Source: Planctomycetota bacterium (GTDB taxonomy: Bacteria; Planctomycetota; UBA1135; UBA2386). Taken from it: a stretch of DNA of 64,000 nt. The DNA lies in the NCBI GenBank assembly GCA_020848735.1, contig JADLHO010000145.1, positions 1 to 64,000 on the forward strand, written 5' to 3'. The notes beneath the pieces were generated by a model. The model was not told the origin of the DNA. It searched no databases and was given only the letters and a program-made list of their open reading frames with translations. Shown here in pieces: positions 41,792 through 51,313 of the stretch. Made by a program: the position numbers and the translations under genes. Positions within the stretch are counted from its first letter, which is position 1. Every line of letters begins with the position of its first letter.

Positions 41792-43630
41792 TCAGGCGAT
41801 GTCTTCGAGGCCCGCCGGTGCCGGCGCGCCGGGCGGGGCGTCGAGGAAGAGCCGCGCCCAGATCTCCGCCATCAGCATCGCCCAGAGCCGGAACGACCAG
41901 ACGCGGTGCGCGATGAACGCGGCGCTCTTCCGCGGCCGTCCCGCGCGGAGCGCCGCGACCCGCGCCGGGTCGAAGAAGCCGCGCTGGGCCACGCGATCCG
42001 GCGGCAGGAGGCGGTCGCAGAGTTCCAAGAGCGTGTCGACGAGCCGCTGGTCGAGCTGCATCTGGAAGCCCCGCTTGCGCCGCTCCACGATCCGCTGCGG
42101 CAGGAGCGGGCGCAGCGCCTCGCGGAGCAGCCACTTCTCGACGCCCCCGCGGCGGATGAGATCGCCGGGGAAGGTCGCCGCGAGTTCGACGACGTCCTTG
42201 CCCAGGAACGGGACGCGCAGCTCGAGACCGTGCGCCATGCCGGTCGCGTCGGCGCGCTTGAGCGAGAGCTCGTGGAGGTAGCCGCGCTGGTCGTGGTTGA
42301 GCGCGCGCTCGAGTGCGCGTTCGCGCGGCAGCCCGGCGAGCGGCGGTTCCGCGGCGCGCGGCATGGGGTCGGCCATCGGCGAGCCGGCGAGCCGGCCGAA
42401 CGCGAGGCGCGAGATGGCCGCGCCGAGCAGGTGCCGCGGCTGGCGGTCCGCATACATGTAGACGCGCTCGTAGAGCGCGCTCCGCAGACCGGGCGTGAGG
42501 CGCCGCTTCGCATCGAAGAGGCGATAGCGGTCGTAGCCCGCGAACAGCTCGTCGGCGCCTTCGCCGACGAGCAGCACCTTCACGTGCTGCGAGGCCGCCG
42601 CGTAGTTGAGGTACATCTGCACGGCCTCCATCTGCCCGAGCGGTTCCTCGAGGAACCACATCACCTTGGGCAGCAGGTCGAGGACGTCCTCCGACTGGAT
42701 CATGATCTCGTGGTGCTCGGTGCGGCAATGCTCCGCCACCACGCGCGCCGCCTGCAGATCCGGGTCGTCCTGGCCGTGGCCGACCGTGTACGTGCGCACC
42801 TTCGCGCCGTGCTCGGCCATGAGCGCGACGACCCCGCTCGAGTCGAGGCCGCCGCTCAGCGCCGCGCCGAGCGGCGCGTCGCTGATCATCTGCGCGCGGA
42901 CGGTGCGGCCCAGCACCTCGCGCAACGTGCGCGCGGCGTCCTCCGCCCCCCAGGCGCGCGGCCGTGGCTCGGGGTAGCTCCAGTACGGCGAGACCGCGAT
43001 GCGCCCGTCCTGCCACACGAGCTTGCGACCCGGCGCGAGCTTGTGCACGCCGGCGAGCATCGACTCCTCCTCGAGGTTGCACGCGAAGCGCATCGTCGAG
43101 CGCAGGGCGCGGCGATTGACCTCGCTGACGAAGCCGGGCAGGAGGCGGAAGGGCTTGAGCTCCGAGGCGAAGGCGATGCCGCCGTCCCGGGCGTGCCAGT
43201 AGAGGGGCTTCACGCCCGAGCGATCGCGCGCGAGCAGCAGGCGCCCGGCGGCGGCGTCCCAGAGCCCGAAGGCGAAGATGCCCTCGATGCGCTCGAGCAC
43301 CGCGTCGCCCCATTGCCGATAGCCGAGCAGGATGACCTCGGTGTCGGTGTGCGTGCGGAAGCGATGGCCGAGGCGTTCGAGCTCCGCGCGGACCTGGGGG
43401 AAGTCGTAGATCTCGCCGTTGAAGACGATCGTGAGCTCGCCGTCCGCGCTCTGCATCGGCTGGTGACCCGCCGGCGAGAGATCGAGGATCGACAGACGAC
43501 GGTGACCGAAGACGACGTCGCCGTCGCTCCAGAAGCCCTCGTCGTCGGGGCCGCGGTGCGCGATCAGGCGCGTCATGCGGCGCACGACCTCGGCGTCCGC
43601 CAGTCGGATCGCGCCTACGATGCCGCACAT
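41792..43630 (-). CDS. asnB: asparagine synthase (glutamine-hydrolysing)-type amidotransferase
   Basis: A class II glutaminase domain with the catalytic Cys2 (MCGIVGAIRL), RGPDDEGFWSDG and FNGEIYDF is followed by a synthetase domain whose PP-loop is SGGLDSSGVVALM near residues 260-272, then GEGADELFAGYDRYR. 612 aa, normal for AsnB of the polysaccharide-locus type. In such loci these enzymes are thought to amidate sugar or uronic acid carboxylates rather than make free asparagine. The start overlaps the flippase gene by 16 bp. Confidence 0.88.
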   Translation of the reverse strand: MCGIVGAIRLADAEVVRRMTRLIAHRGPDDEGFWSDGDVVFGHRRLSILDLSPAGHQPMQSADGELTIVFNGEIYDFPQVRAELERLGHRFRTHTDTEVILLGYRQWGDAVLERIEGIFAFGLWDAAAGRLLLARDRSGVKPLYWHARDGGIAFASELKPFRLLPGFVSEVNRRALRSTMRFACNLEEESMLAGVHKLAPGRKLVWQDGRIAVSPYWSYPEPRPRAWGAEDAARTLREVLGRTVRAQMISDAPLGAALSGGLDSSGVVALMAEHGAKVRTYTVGHGQDDPDLQAARVVAEHCRTEHHEIMIQSEDVLDLLPKVMWFLEEPLGQMEAVQMYLNYAAASQHVKVLLVGEGADELFAGYDRYRLFDAKRRLTPGLRSALYERVYMYADRQPRHLLGAAISRLAFGRLAGSPMADPMPRAAEPPLAGLPRERALERALNHDQRGYLHELSLKRADATGMAHGLELRVPFLGKDVVELAATFPGDLIRRGGVEKWLLREALRPLLPQRIVERRKRGFQMQLDQRLVDTLLELCDRLLPPDRVAQRGFFDPARVAALRAGRPRKSAAFIAHRVWSFRLWAMLMAEIWARLFLDAPPGAPAPAGLEDIA

Positions 43631-44874
43631 GCGCGGGTCCGCCGGGCTTCCGAGAGGGCGAGCATGACGAGACCGACCAGCGCCGCGGCACCGGCGATCG
43701 CGCCGCCGAACTGGGCGAGTCCGGCACCCGCCGCGCCGCGCTGGGGCACGAGCCACAGCGCGAGCCCGCCGACGACGGCACAGCGCACGAGCAGCGCGAG
43801 GAGCTGCAGGCGCGGACGGAGGAGGTACTGGCAGATCACGCCCAGGGGCGCTTCGAACAACATGACGAGCGCGAACGCGGCGAGCCCGAGGAAGCCGGGG
43901 ACGAACCCCGCGAGGTCGGGGCGCAGCGTCGAGAGCACCATCGGCACGACGAGCGCCGTGACGAGAGCGACCGCGCTGCACGCGAGCGCGAGGCGCGCCG
44001 CGGCGCGCAGGCCCGAGCGCAGGAAGACCGGCACGTTGCCCAGCTCCCCGAGGCGCGCGGCGCGCGGCAGCAGCGACTGGTAGAAGGCGACGAAGACCGC
44101 GAAGAAGATCTGCACCACCTGCGCGGCGAAGGCGAAACGACCCGCCTCGGAGGGTTCCCCCAGGCGCTTCAGCACGATCAGGCCGAGCGCGTGCGAGAGG
44201 ACCGTCGCGGCGTCGCTCATCCCGATCCACTTCGTGTAGTGCAGCTCGCGCCAGAACATCGCGGCGCCGGCGTGCCAGCCGAAGCGGCGCACGACCGCGC
44301 CGAGGAGGACCACGCCGGCGGCGAAGGTCGCGGCGCCGTAGGCGATGATCGGCAGCACCGAGTCGTTGCGCGTCACGGCGCACGCGGCGACCGTCACGAC
44401 GAGCCGCAGCGCGGGCATCGCCGCGGTGAGCAGCCCTGCGGCGCGGTAGCGGAGGCGCGCGAGGACCACCGCGCAGCCGAGGTCGAACCACGCGGAGCCG
44501 ACGCTGCCCAGTGCGACGCCCAGGATCACGGGCCACGGCACGGAGCCGGGTTCGAGGGGCGCGACGAGGAGGCCCAGGAGGAGGGCGGCGAGGCCGAGAC
44601 CGCCGCTGATGCTCACCGCCGCGCGCACCGGCTCGAGCCGGTCCTGTGCGGCGGTGTGCATGCGCACCACGCCCTGGTCGAGGCCGAGCAGCACCCCGCG
44701 GCTCACCACCACCTGCAGCGAGACCGCGACGAAGAAGGTGCCGAAGGTCTCCAGCTCCATGAAGACGAGCGCGGCGAGCAGCATGAGCGCCGCATTCGCC
44801 ACCGTCATCGTGAGGCGCCCGAAGAGGAGCCAGGTGAGACCGCCCGGACCGTGCCGGGTCCTGCTCGCGCTCAT
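43615..44874 (-). CDS. Wzx-like polysaccharide flippase
   Basis: A 419-aa protein of the MATE/MOP exporter superfamily with about twelve hydrophobic segments. The first helix region TWLLFGRLTMTVANAALMLLAALVFMELETFGTFF has the usual MOP opening, and WIGMSDAATVLSHALGLIVLKRLGEPSEAGRFAFA is the central repeat-boundary signature. Expected to move lipid-linked oligosaccharide across the inner membrane. The ATG overlaps the previous gene's stop by 4 bases. Confidence 0.8.
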   Translation of the reverse strand: MSASRTRHGPGGLTWLLFGRLTMTVANAALMLLAALVFMELETFGTFFVAVSLQVVVSRGVLLGLDQGVVRMHTAAQDRLEPVRAAVSISGGLGLAALLLGLLVAPLEPGSVPWPVILGVALGSVGSAWFDLGCAVVLARLRYRAAGLLTAAMPALRLVVTVAACAVTRNDSVLPIIAYGAATFAAGVVLLGAVVRRFGWHAGAAMFWRELHYTKWIGMSDAATVLSHALGLIVLKRLGEPSEAGRFAFAAQVVQIFFAVFVAFYQSLLPRAARLGELGNVPVFLRSGLRAAARLALACSAVALVTALVVPMVLSTLRPDLAGFVPGFLGLAAFALVMLFEAPLGVICQYLLRPRLQLLALLVRCAVVGGLALWLVPQRGAAGAGLAQFGGAIAGAAALVGLVMLALSEARRTRACAAS

Positions 44875-46424
44875 GCGCGGACGGTCTGCGACGCGAGGGG
44901 GATCGGGCGACCGTCGAGATCGCCGGGCAAGGGGACTCCGGCCGCCGCGAGGATCGTCGGCGCGACGTCGTAGATCGAGTGTCCGTGCAACTCGGCGCCG
45001 GCTTGGATGTCGGCACCCGTGGCGATGAAGAAGCCGAGCGGGACGTGGCTGCCCGTGCGCGAGTCCTGCGAACGCACCGCGAGCGTGCCGAAGTCCGGCG
45101 AGTGGACCTTGGTCCACACGAAGCTCTGGTCCCAGAGCACGCAGAGGTCGGGGAGCTGCTCGCGGTAGGGACCGTGCGTCTCGTCGTGCAGACGGATGAC
45201 CTCCGCGACGACCCGGCGCCCGCTCTCCGGGTCGGTCAGGGCGAGCAGCTTCTGGCTCAGCTCGTCGCAGAGCGCCGCGTACTCCGCGCCGGGCGCGACG
45301 CTGCCGTCCTTGTCGCGGCCGCGCACCGCGATGCGGATCGCGCCGACCGTGTCGTTGTTCGGGACCGCGAAGGCGCGCCAGCCGGTCCAGTCCCGGCGGC
45401 CGGCGTACCAGCGGAAGAGCAGCTCGTCCTGCCAGGACTTCGGCAGGCGGTTCTTGATCGCGTACTGCAGACGGCCGGGGACGACGAGCTTGAGCTTGCG
45501 CCAGAAGCTCGCCTTGGCGGGCCTCGCGACCGTCGCCTCGGGCAGCCGGCGCGCGGGACTGCGGCCGTAGCCCCAGAGCTCGAGGATCTCGCCGAGGTGC
45601 CACGACGCGTGGCGCAGCGGCCCCATGCCGTGGCCCGCGAGCACCATCACGCGCACGTCGGGTCCGGCCGCGGCGATGGTGGCGCCGATCGCGTCGTCGA
45701 CGGCGGCGTAGACCCGCTCGATGCTGTCCGCGAGACCCTGCGCGACGATCTCCGCGTGGCGTTCGTGCGTGGGATCGACGCCGTGCCAGTAGTGGTGACC
45801 GACCTGGTGGAGCTCGGAGAAGCCGGCGAAGAAGACGTCCCAGCGCTGCTCGCGCACGAGCCAGGTCAGGAGTTCCTTGCGCATCGCCGCGCCGCGCAGG
45901 AGGCGATCGCGCATGTCGCGCCGCGACTCGAGACTCGCGTCGATGCGGTCGACGTCGCCGACGGGATTGCGACCGAAGCGCCGCTCGGCCTCGGCCCAGA
46001 GGCCCTCGGGCGTCGAGGCCTTCGGCGACTTGGTCGCGTGGGCTCCCCAGTTGGCGATCATGAAGCCGTTGAGGGGCCGCGTGCAGGGGTACTTCACGGC
46101 GTCGACGACGCCCACGCGCTGCCCCGCGTCGGAGAGCAACTTCCAGAACGGGCGCTTCGTGAAGCCATCGTCCTCGACGTGGCGCAGGTCGCGCGTGCGC
46201 GGGTCGTATTGGACGTAGAAGTACTTGTCGAAGCTCGCCGGGTTCTGCCCGCTGTAGATGCAGGACCAGACGGTGTCGGGCAACACGCGCGCGGTGCTGC
46301 GCAGGGTGCCGTGCGTGCCCTCGCGGAGCAGCCGCTGGAAGGTCGGGAGCTTGCCGGCGGCGACGAAGCGCCGGATCAGCGTCCAGTCCGCTGCATCGAG
46401 GCCGAAGACGAGTTGCCGTTGCAT
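44871..46424 (-). CDS. alkaline phosphatase-superfamily phosphodiesterase (nucleotide pyrophosphatase-like)
   Basis: 517 aa. FGLDAADW (residues 7-14) gives the first metal-ligand Asp, and LPDTVWSCIYSG holds the likely nucleophile Thr51. GFSELHQVGHHYW gives the second set of ligands (HxxGH), and the VLAGHGMGP segment and a late SHVPLGFFIATG complete the pattern. No signal peptide is seen, so activity may face the cytoplasm. Related proteins recur in exopolysaccharide clusters, with unknown substrates. The start is the ATG at 46422-46424, 19 codons inside the longest frame, where the conserved sequence begins. Confidence 0.8.
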   Translation of the reverse strand: MQRQLVFGLDAADWTLIRRFVAAGKLPTFQRLLREGTHGTLRSTARVLPDTVWSCIYSGQNPASFDKYFYVQYDPRTRDLRHVEDDGFTKRPFWKLLSDAGQRVGVVDAVKYPCTRPLNGFMIANWGAHATKSPKASTPEGLWAEAERRFGRNPVGDVDRIDASLESRRDMRDRLLRGAAMRKELLTWLVREQRWDVFFAGFSELHQVGHHYWHGVDPTHERHAEIVAQGLADSIERVYAAVDDAIGATIAAAGPDVRVMVLAGHGMGPLRHASWHLGEILELWGYGRSPARRLPEATVARPAKASFWRKLKLVVPGRLQYAIKNRLPKSWQDELLFRWYAGRRDWTGWRAFAVPNNDTVGAIRIAVRGRDKDGSVAPGAEYAALCDELSQKLLALTDPESGRRVVAEVIRLHDETHGPYREQLPDLCVLWDQSFVWTKVHSPDFGTLAVRSQDSRTGSHVPLGFFIATGADIQAGAELHGHSIYDVAPTILAAAGVPLPGDLDGRPIPLASQTVRA

Positions 46425-46488
46425 CGATCGATCCGTTTCGCGTTCGCGCGGCGTTCCCGCGCCGGATCGGCGGGGGCGCATCGCAGGC

Positions 46489-47952
46489 TCAGGCCACGGG
46501 CGTCGGAGTCACGTCGCCCACGCGCCGCGGCTGCTTGCGATCCATGGTCTCGTGGTACTCGGCGTCCACGTTGACGTTCCAGATGTCGTAGTTCGCGCCG
46601 AGGATGTTGCGGGCCGCGAAGATCGCGGTCAGCATCGAGTGATCCTGGTTGTTGTAGCGGTGTTGCCCGTTGCGGCCGACCTGCTGGATCCCGCGGATCC
46701 CACCGAGCCAGGCCTTGAGCGTGTCGACGGCGGCCTGGAACTGCGCGTCGTAGACCGGATAGGCCTTCTCCATCCGCACGACCGAGCCATCGCGGACGTC
46801 CTTGCGCGAGGCGAGTCCGAGCTTCTCGAGTTCGAGCCCACCGAGCTCGACGAGCTGCTCGTCGGACTGGGCCCAGAGGCCCTTGCCCTCGAAGACGAAG
46901 TACTCGAGGCCGAGGCAGGTCTTGCTCGGGTCCGGGACCATGTGCGGGCTCCAGTTCTTGAAGTTCTGGATGCGTCCGAGCTGGACCTCGGGCGAGTGCA
47001 CGTAGATCCAGTTGTCCGGGAAGAGGTCCGCCGCGTCGAGGACGAGACTGACGGTGAGGAAGTCGCGGTAACGGAGCTTGTCGGCGGCGGCGAGCACGTG
47101 CGCCGGCGGCCGCGGGTCCATCAGGCGCACGGCCTCGCTGATCGGCATGCTCGAGACGAGGTCCGTCGCGGGCAGCCGCTCGAGATTGCCCTCGGCGTCG
47201 ACGATCGTGACGCCGGTGAGCACCCCGTCGTGGTGGTGGATGCGGTGCACGCGGCGGCCCATCGCCACGCGGTGCCCGCGCGCCACGACGAGGTCGCGGC
47301 AACGCTCCCACATCTGCCCGGGGCCGAGCCGCGGGTACTCGAACTGATCGATCAGCGTCTTGATCGTCGAGTCACCCTTCTTCGGGAACAGCGCGTTCTT
47401 GATCGCCTTGCCGAGCGAGAGGTTCTGGATCCGCTGCGCGGCCCAGTCCGCGCCGAGCTCCGTGCACTTCATGCCCCACACCTTCTCGGTGTAGGTCTTG
47501 AAGAACATCGAGTAGAGCTTGAAGCCGAAGCGATTGCTGACCCACTGCTCGAAGTTGACCTCCTCCTTGCTCGGGAAGAGCTTGGCCCAGAGGTAGCTCG
47601 CGACGCAGTGCGCGGTCTCGATCGGACCGACCTTGAAGAGCGCCTCGAACGGTCGCAGCGGGTAGTGGAAGAACTTGTTGTTGTAGTAGATGCGCGAGAG
47701 GCGCGGCCGCGTGATGAACTCGTCGGTGAGGATCTCGTGCCAGATCCGGTTCACCTCGTCGCTCTTGGTGAAGAAGCGGTGCCCGCCGATGTCGTACCGG
47801 AAGCCCTTGTATTCGACCGTGCGCGAGATGCCGCCGACGGTGCTCGGGTCCTTCTCGACGATGGTCGTCGGGACGCCGTGCTTGCTGAGCTCGTACGCGG
47901 CGGTGAGTCCGGCGGGACCCGCGCCGACGACGACGACCTGACGTTCCTTCAT
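46489..47952 (-). CDS. NAD(P)/FAD-dependent oxidoreductase of the UDP-galactopyranose mutase/protoporphyrinogen oxidase type
   Basis: Begins with a Rossmann dinucleotide motif, VVVGAGPAGLTAAYELSKHG (residues 6-25), followed by the E-K-D region and GFRYDIGGHRFFTKSDEVN, characteristic of amine-oxidase-like proteins in glycan loci. The C-terminal VGRNGQHRYNNQDHSM is the second flavin contact. 487 aa. It resembles UDP-galactopyranose mutase in plan but is longer; the actual reaction is unknown. Its start overlaps the GT2 stop by 4 bp. Confidence 0.78.
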   Translation of the reverse strand: MKERQVVVVGAGPAGLTAAYELSKHGVPTTIVEKDPSTVGGISRTVEYKGFRYDIGGHRFFTKSDEVNRIWHEILTDEFITRPRLSRIYYNNKFFHYPLRPFEALFKVGPIETAHCVASYLWAKLFPSKEEVNFEQWVSNRFGFKLYSMFFKTYTEKVWGMKCTELGADWAAQRIQNLSLGKAIKNALFPKKGDSTIKTLIDQFEYPRLGPGQMWERCRDLVVARGHRVAMGRRVHRIHHHDGVLTGVTIVDAEGNLERLPATDLVSSMPISEAVRLMDPRPPAHVLAAADKLRYRDFLTVSLVLDAADLFPDNWIYVHSPEVQLGRIQNFKNWSPHMVPDPSKTCLGLEYFVFEGKGLWAQSDEQLVELGGLELEKLGLASRKDVRDGSVVRMEKAYPVYDAQFQAAVDTLKAWLGGIRGIQQVGRNGQHRYNNQDHSMLTAIFAARNILGANYDIWNVNVDAEYHETMDRKQPRRVGDVTPTPVA

Positions 47953-49202
47953 GCGCCGAGGCTCCGCTGGACCTGCGCGGTCCGCGGCAGGGGCTGCAGT
48001 TCACGGATCGCGGGGCCTTCCTGCGAACGCGCGGCACGCCGCTGGTCGCGGGCGTGGCGCAGCCAGCCGAGCGGGACGCTGGCGGCGCAGCAGAGCTGGA
48101 AGATCAGGTGCATCGGGAGGACGGCCACGGCGAACGCGACACTGCGCTTGCGCGCGAAGAACTCGTACAGATCGGAGTGGCTCGACGCGAGCGCCAGCAG
48201 GAGGCCGACCGGGAGGAAGGCCCAGGGATCCTGCGCGAACGCCGCGGCGAGCGACGTCGCGAGGATCGGCAGGGCGAGCGCTCCGGCAACAGGGAGCGCG
48301 CCGCGGCGGCCGCCCCAGGTCGAGACGAGGCCCGTGGCACCGAGCAACGCGAGCGCGGGGAGCGCGGCGGATGGCCCGGCGAAGATCGCGACGAGCAGGA
48401 GCGAGAGCACGAAGCTGCCGGCGACGAGCGTCGCGAGCTTGCTGCGGAAGGAGAGATTGAGGTCCTTGGGGTCGTGTCGGTCGCGCAGCATCAGCGCGAT
48501 CCAGGGCACGCCGCGGAGGAACACGTCGGTGCGGATCAGGTCGAAGAGCTGCCAGCGCTTCGCGTGCGTCGCCAGCATCGACTTCTCCAGGCGGATGCGC
48601 TCGCCGCGCCCATGGAGGCGGAAGCCGAGCTCGATGTCCTCGATGCTCGGCTTGCGGTAGCCCTCGTTGAAGCCACCGACCGCGAGGAAGACGCGGCGCC
48701 GGATCGCCCCGCAGCCGGTCCAGAAGGTCTTCGCCTCGGGCTTCGCGCCCTGGTGGACCCAGTGGTGGAAGAGGTTCTTGTACTGCGCGATGAAGTGCGG
48801 GTCGGCCGGAGTCTCGTCGTAGCTGCCGATCACGGCCGCGAGCGTCGCATCGGCGGCCAAGGTGCGGACCGCGATCTCGATCGTCTGCGGGTGCACGCGC
48901 ACGTCGGCGTCGGTGAAGAACAGGATCTCGCCGCTCGCGAGCTCCGCGCCGCGGTTGCGGGCGAAGGCCGGACCGCGGTTGACGGGCAGGCTCCCGACCG
49001 TGGCGCCGAAGGACTTCGCGAGGCTCGCGACGTCGACGGTCGACGCATCGTCGATGACGATGAGCTCGTGCACCGCGAGCGTCGAGGCGCGGATCGCCGT
49101 CAGGCAGGCGCGGAGGTCGTCGAGGCCGTTGCGGACGGCGATCACGACCGACACGCGCGGCAGTGCCGCAGCCGCGGCGGGGGAGAGAGACCCGGTGTTC
49201 AT
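47949..49202 (-). CDS. family 2 glycosyltransferase with C-terminal membrane helices
   Basis: A GT-A fold: VSVVIAVRNGLDDLRACL, IVIDDAST, NRGPAFARNRGAELASGE, the metal-binding FTDADVRVHP, and the catalytic-region SIEDIELGFRLHGRG. From about residue 245 there are four or five membrane helices, so it is membrane bound. 417 aa. First gene of the seven-gene minus-strand operon; the 216-bp spacer upstream shows no clear promoter hexamers. Confidence 0.85.
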   Translation of the reverse strand: MNTGSLSPAAAAALPRVSVVIAVRNGLDDLRACLTAIRASTLAVHELIVIDDASTVDVASLAKSFGATVGSLPVNRGPAFARNRGAELASGEILFFTDADVRVHPQTIEIAVRTLAADATLAAVIGSYDETPADPHFIAQYKNLFHHWVHQGAKPEAKTFWTGCGAIRRRVFLAVGGFNEGYRKPSIEDIELGFRLHGRGERIRLEKSMLATHAKRWQLFDLIRTDVFLRGVPWIALMLRDRHDPKDLNLSFRSKLATLVAGSFVLSLLLVAIFAGPSAALPALALLGATGLVSTWGGRRGALPVAGALALPILATSLAAAFAQDPWAFLPVGLLLALASSHSDLYEFFARKRSVAFAVAVLPMHLIFQLCCAASVPLGWLRHARDQRRAARSQEGPAIRELQPLPRTAQVQRSLGA

Positions 49203-49418
49203 CCGTGGGTGCGAGTCAGGACGGGCCGGGGGAGCGAGGCGAAGACCCCGAAACCCTTCCCGTCGAGCCGCGGAAGTCTAGCGCGCGTTGCGAGCGACGC
49301 TCTCCGGGGGCTCCTGCGGCGAGGCGGATGGGGCGATGCGGCACGGCGAAGGCTCGCGCCTTCTGGCCTTGTCATCGCCGTCCCTCGCGTGCGTCCCGGC
49401 CCTGGACGTCGCCGTCGC

Positions 49419-50723
49419 TCAGAGCTGTCCGCGGAGCACATCGCCCGGCTCGCCGCGCTCCCGCACCAGGCGCGCGGTGCCGGCCTCGACGAGGACCTCG
49501 GCCGGACTCGGATGACCGAGGAACGCGCTGGGGCTGAAGCTCAGGCCGTAGGCCCCGACGTTGAGGACCGCGACGAGCTCGCCGACGGCCAGCGGAGGCA
49601 GGCGCAGGTCCTTGCCGAAGCGATCGGCAGGAGTGCAGAGCGGACCGCCGAGCGTGACCGGTTCGTGCGGAGCACCCCGCGGCTCCGCGGCCCGCACGAT
49701 CGCATACGCGCGCCGCACGACGGCGCCGAGTCCCGCGGCCGCGCCGCAATGGTGCATGCCGCCATCGAGCACGATCTGACGCCGTCCTCCCGAGTCCTTC
49801 GCGTCGACGACGCGCGTGAGGTAGACCCCGCAACCCGCGCAGAGATGCCGGCCGAGTTCGATCACGGCGCGCCGCGTGTCGCCGCGCGCCGACCGGAGCT
49901 CGCGCAGTCCGCGCCCGGCGCCCGCGAGGTCGAAGAGCGGATCGCCGTCGTAGACCGGCCAGCCGAAGCCGCCGCCGTAGGCGAGCGTCGAAAGCGGGCG
50001 ACCCAGCGCGAGCTCGACCTCGTCGCCGAGTCGCGCGAGCTTCTCGCACGCGGCGAGCCACGCCGCGACATCGAAGGCCTGCGAGCCGCCGTAGGCGTGC
50101 AGGCCGAGCAGCGTGCACTCGTCGTCGCGTTCGATCGCACGCGCGAAGTCGACGACGCGCTCCAGGTCGACGCCGAAGCGGCTCGCGCTGTCCGCCATGC
50201 GCAGGCGCGCGCCGTCCTGCGCCGCGTTCGGGTGCACGCGGATCTGCACGCGCGGACGCACGCCGAGCTCGCGCGCCAGCGCGACGAGCCGGGCGTATTC
50301 GCCCTCCGATTCGAGGTTGATCGTGGCATGCACGCGTAGCGCCTCGCGCAGGTCGCGCTTGGACTTCCCGGGGCCGGCCATCTGCATCGCCTCGCCCGGG
50401 AAACCCGCGCGTTCGGCGAGCAGGATCTCGCCCGCGGATGCGAGCTCGGCGCCGGTGCCGCTCGCGTGCGCGATGCGCGCCAGGGCGAGGCTCGGATTCG
50501 CCTTCAGGGCGAAGAGCAGCTCGCAGCCCTCGAAGGCGCGCTGCACGCGGGCGATCTGCGCGCGGAAGGCCCCCGCGTCGTACGCGTAGAGCGGGGTGCC
50601 GAACTCGCGCGCGAGGGCCTCGGCGTCGAGCCCGCCGATCGTGAGCGGTCCGTCCGCGACGCCGAGTGCACCGAGCGCGGCGTCCCGCGCGCTGGTGGCG
50701 GTCCCTGCTTCGTCGCTGCTCAT
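49419..50723 (-). CDS. PLP-dependent decarboxylase of the diaminopimelate/ornithine decarboxylase fold
   Basis: A fold-type III PLP enzyme. The Schiff-base lysine is Lys74 in LFALKANPS. HAYGGSQ binds phosphate, YGGGFGWP is the Gly-rich loop, and ELGRHLCAGCGVY corresponds to the E-P-G-R segment. GGPLCTPADRFGKD has the active-site Cys and Asp, and GAYGLSFSPSAFLGHPSP closes the site. 434 aa. It could be lysA, but the CTPAD wording and the neighbouring amidotransferase and adenylate-forming enzyme fit the decarboxylases found with exopolysaccharide loci. Hence no symbol is given. Divergent from cdd. Confidence 0.8.
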   Translation of the reverse strand: MSSDEAGTATSARDAALGALGVADGPLTIGGLDAEALAREFGTPLYAYDAGAFRAQIARVQRAFEGCELLFALKANPSLALARIAHASGTGAELASAGEILLAERAGFPGEAMQMAGPGKSKRDLREALRVHATINLESEGEYARLVALARELGVRPRVQIRVHPNAAQDGARLRMADSASRFGVDLERVVDFARAIERDDECTLLGLHAYGGSQAFDVAAWLAACEKLARLGDEVELALGRPLSTLAYGGGFGWPVYDGDPLFDLAGAGRGLRELRSARGDTRRAVIELGRHLCAGCGVYLTRVVDAKDSGGRRQIVLDGGMHHCGAAAGLGAVVRRAYAIVRAAEPRGAPHEPVTLGGPLCTPADRFGKDLRLPPLAVGELVAVLNVGAYGLSFSPSAFLGHPSPAEVLVEAGTARLVRERGEPGDVLRGQL

Positions 50724-50851
50724 CGCGCGCAGGATGCCGGAGCGCGTCGTCGCGCGCGACCCTTTCGCGCCGCGACCCGCGGCCGCTTCCCGCGTCCGTG
50801 CGGACGGACTCGTGGCGTCGGCTCGGGGCCGCGGGCTATCGTCTCGCGGCC

Positions 50852-51307
50852 GTGAACCCAGCCGCAGGAAGCGATCCGACGCCGCTCGACGAGGCCGGCC
50901 GTGCGCTGCTGATCGACGCGGCGCGCGAGGTCGCGCGCCGTGCCTATGCGCCCGCGTCGAAGTTCCCCGGCGGCGCCGCGATCCTCGCGGCGGACGGGCG
51001 GGTGTTCGTCGGGTGCAACGTCGAGAACGCGAGCTATGGCCTCTCGATGTGCGCGGAGCGCGCCGCCGCGTTCCGCATGATCGCCGACGGCGCGTGGCGC
51101 ATCGTCGCCGTCGCGATCTGGACCCGCCTCGCCGAGCCGGGTTCGCCGTGTGGGGCCTGTCGTCAGGTCCTCGCGGAGTTCGCGGGACCGGGCTGCGAGG
51201 TGATCCTCGCCGGCACGGGCGAGGCCGTCGTGCACACGACGCTCGGGGCGCTGCTGCCGCGCCCCTTCACGTTCCACGACGTCGAGAGCGGCGCCGGCAC
51301 GGACTGA
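50852..51307 (+). CDS. cdd: cytidine deaminase
   Basis: Deaminates cytidine and deoxycytidine to uridine and deoxyuridine. Substrate loop AYAPASKFPGGAAI, then VGCNVENASYGLSMCAERAA (zinc Cys and catalytic Glu), and SPCGACRQVLAEF (two zinc Cys). 151 aa, a homotetrameric-type length. The start is a GTG at 50852; it and the 5' region lack a clear ribosome binding site. First gene of a probable cdd-deoC-ald-ald' group. Confidence 0.9.
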   Translation: MNPAAGSDPTPLDEAGRALLIDAAREVARRAYAPASKFPGGAAILAADGRVFVGCNVENASYGLSMCAERAAAFRMIADGAWRIVAVAIWTRLAEPGSPCGACRQVLAEFAGPGCEVILAGTGEAVVHTTLGALLPRPFTFHDVESGAGTD

Positions 51308-51313
51308 GAGCCC

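Noticed and set aside
49419-50723. naming this gene lysA outright
   Set aside because: The fold and catalytic residues fit, but locus context and the CTPAD wording also fit polysaccharide-associated decarboxylases; sequence alone does not separate them.
40257-50723. exosortase (XrtA) system
   Set aside because: No multi-helix exosortase with its Cys/Arg/His triad and no PEP-CTERM protein can be seen in the window.
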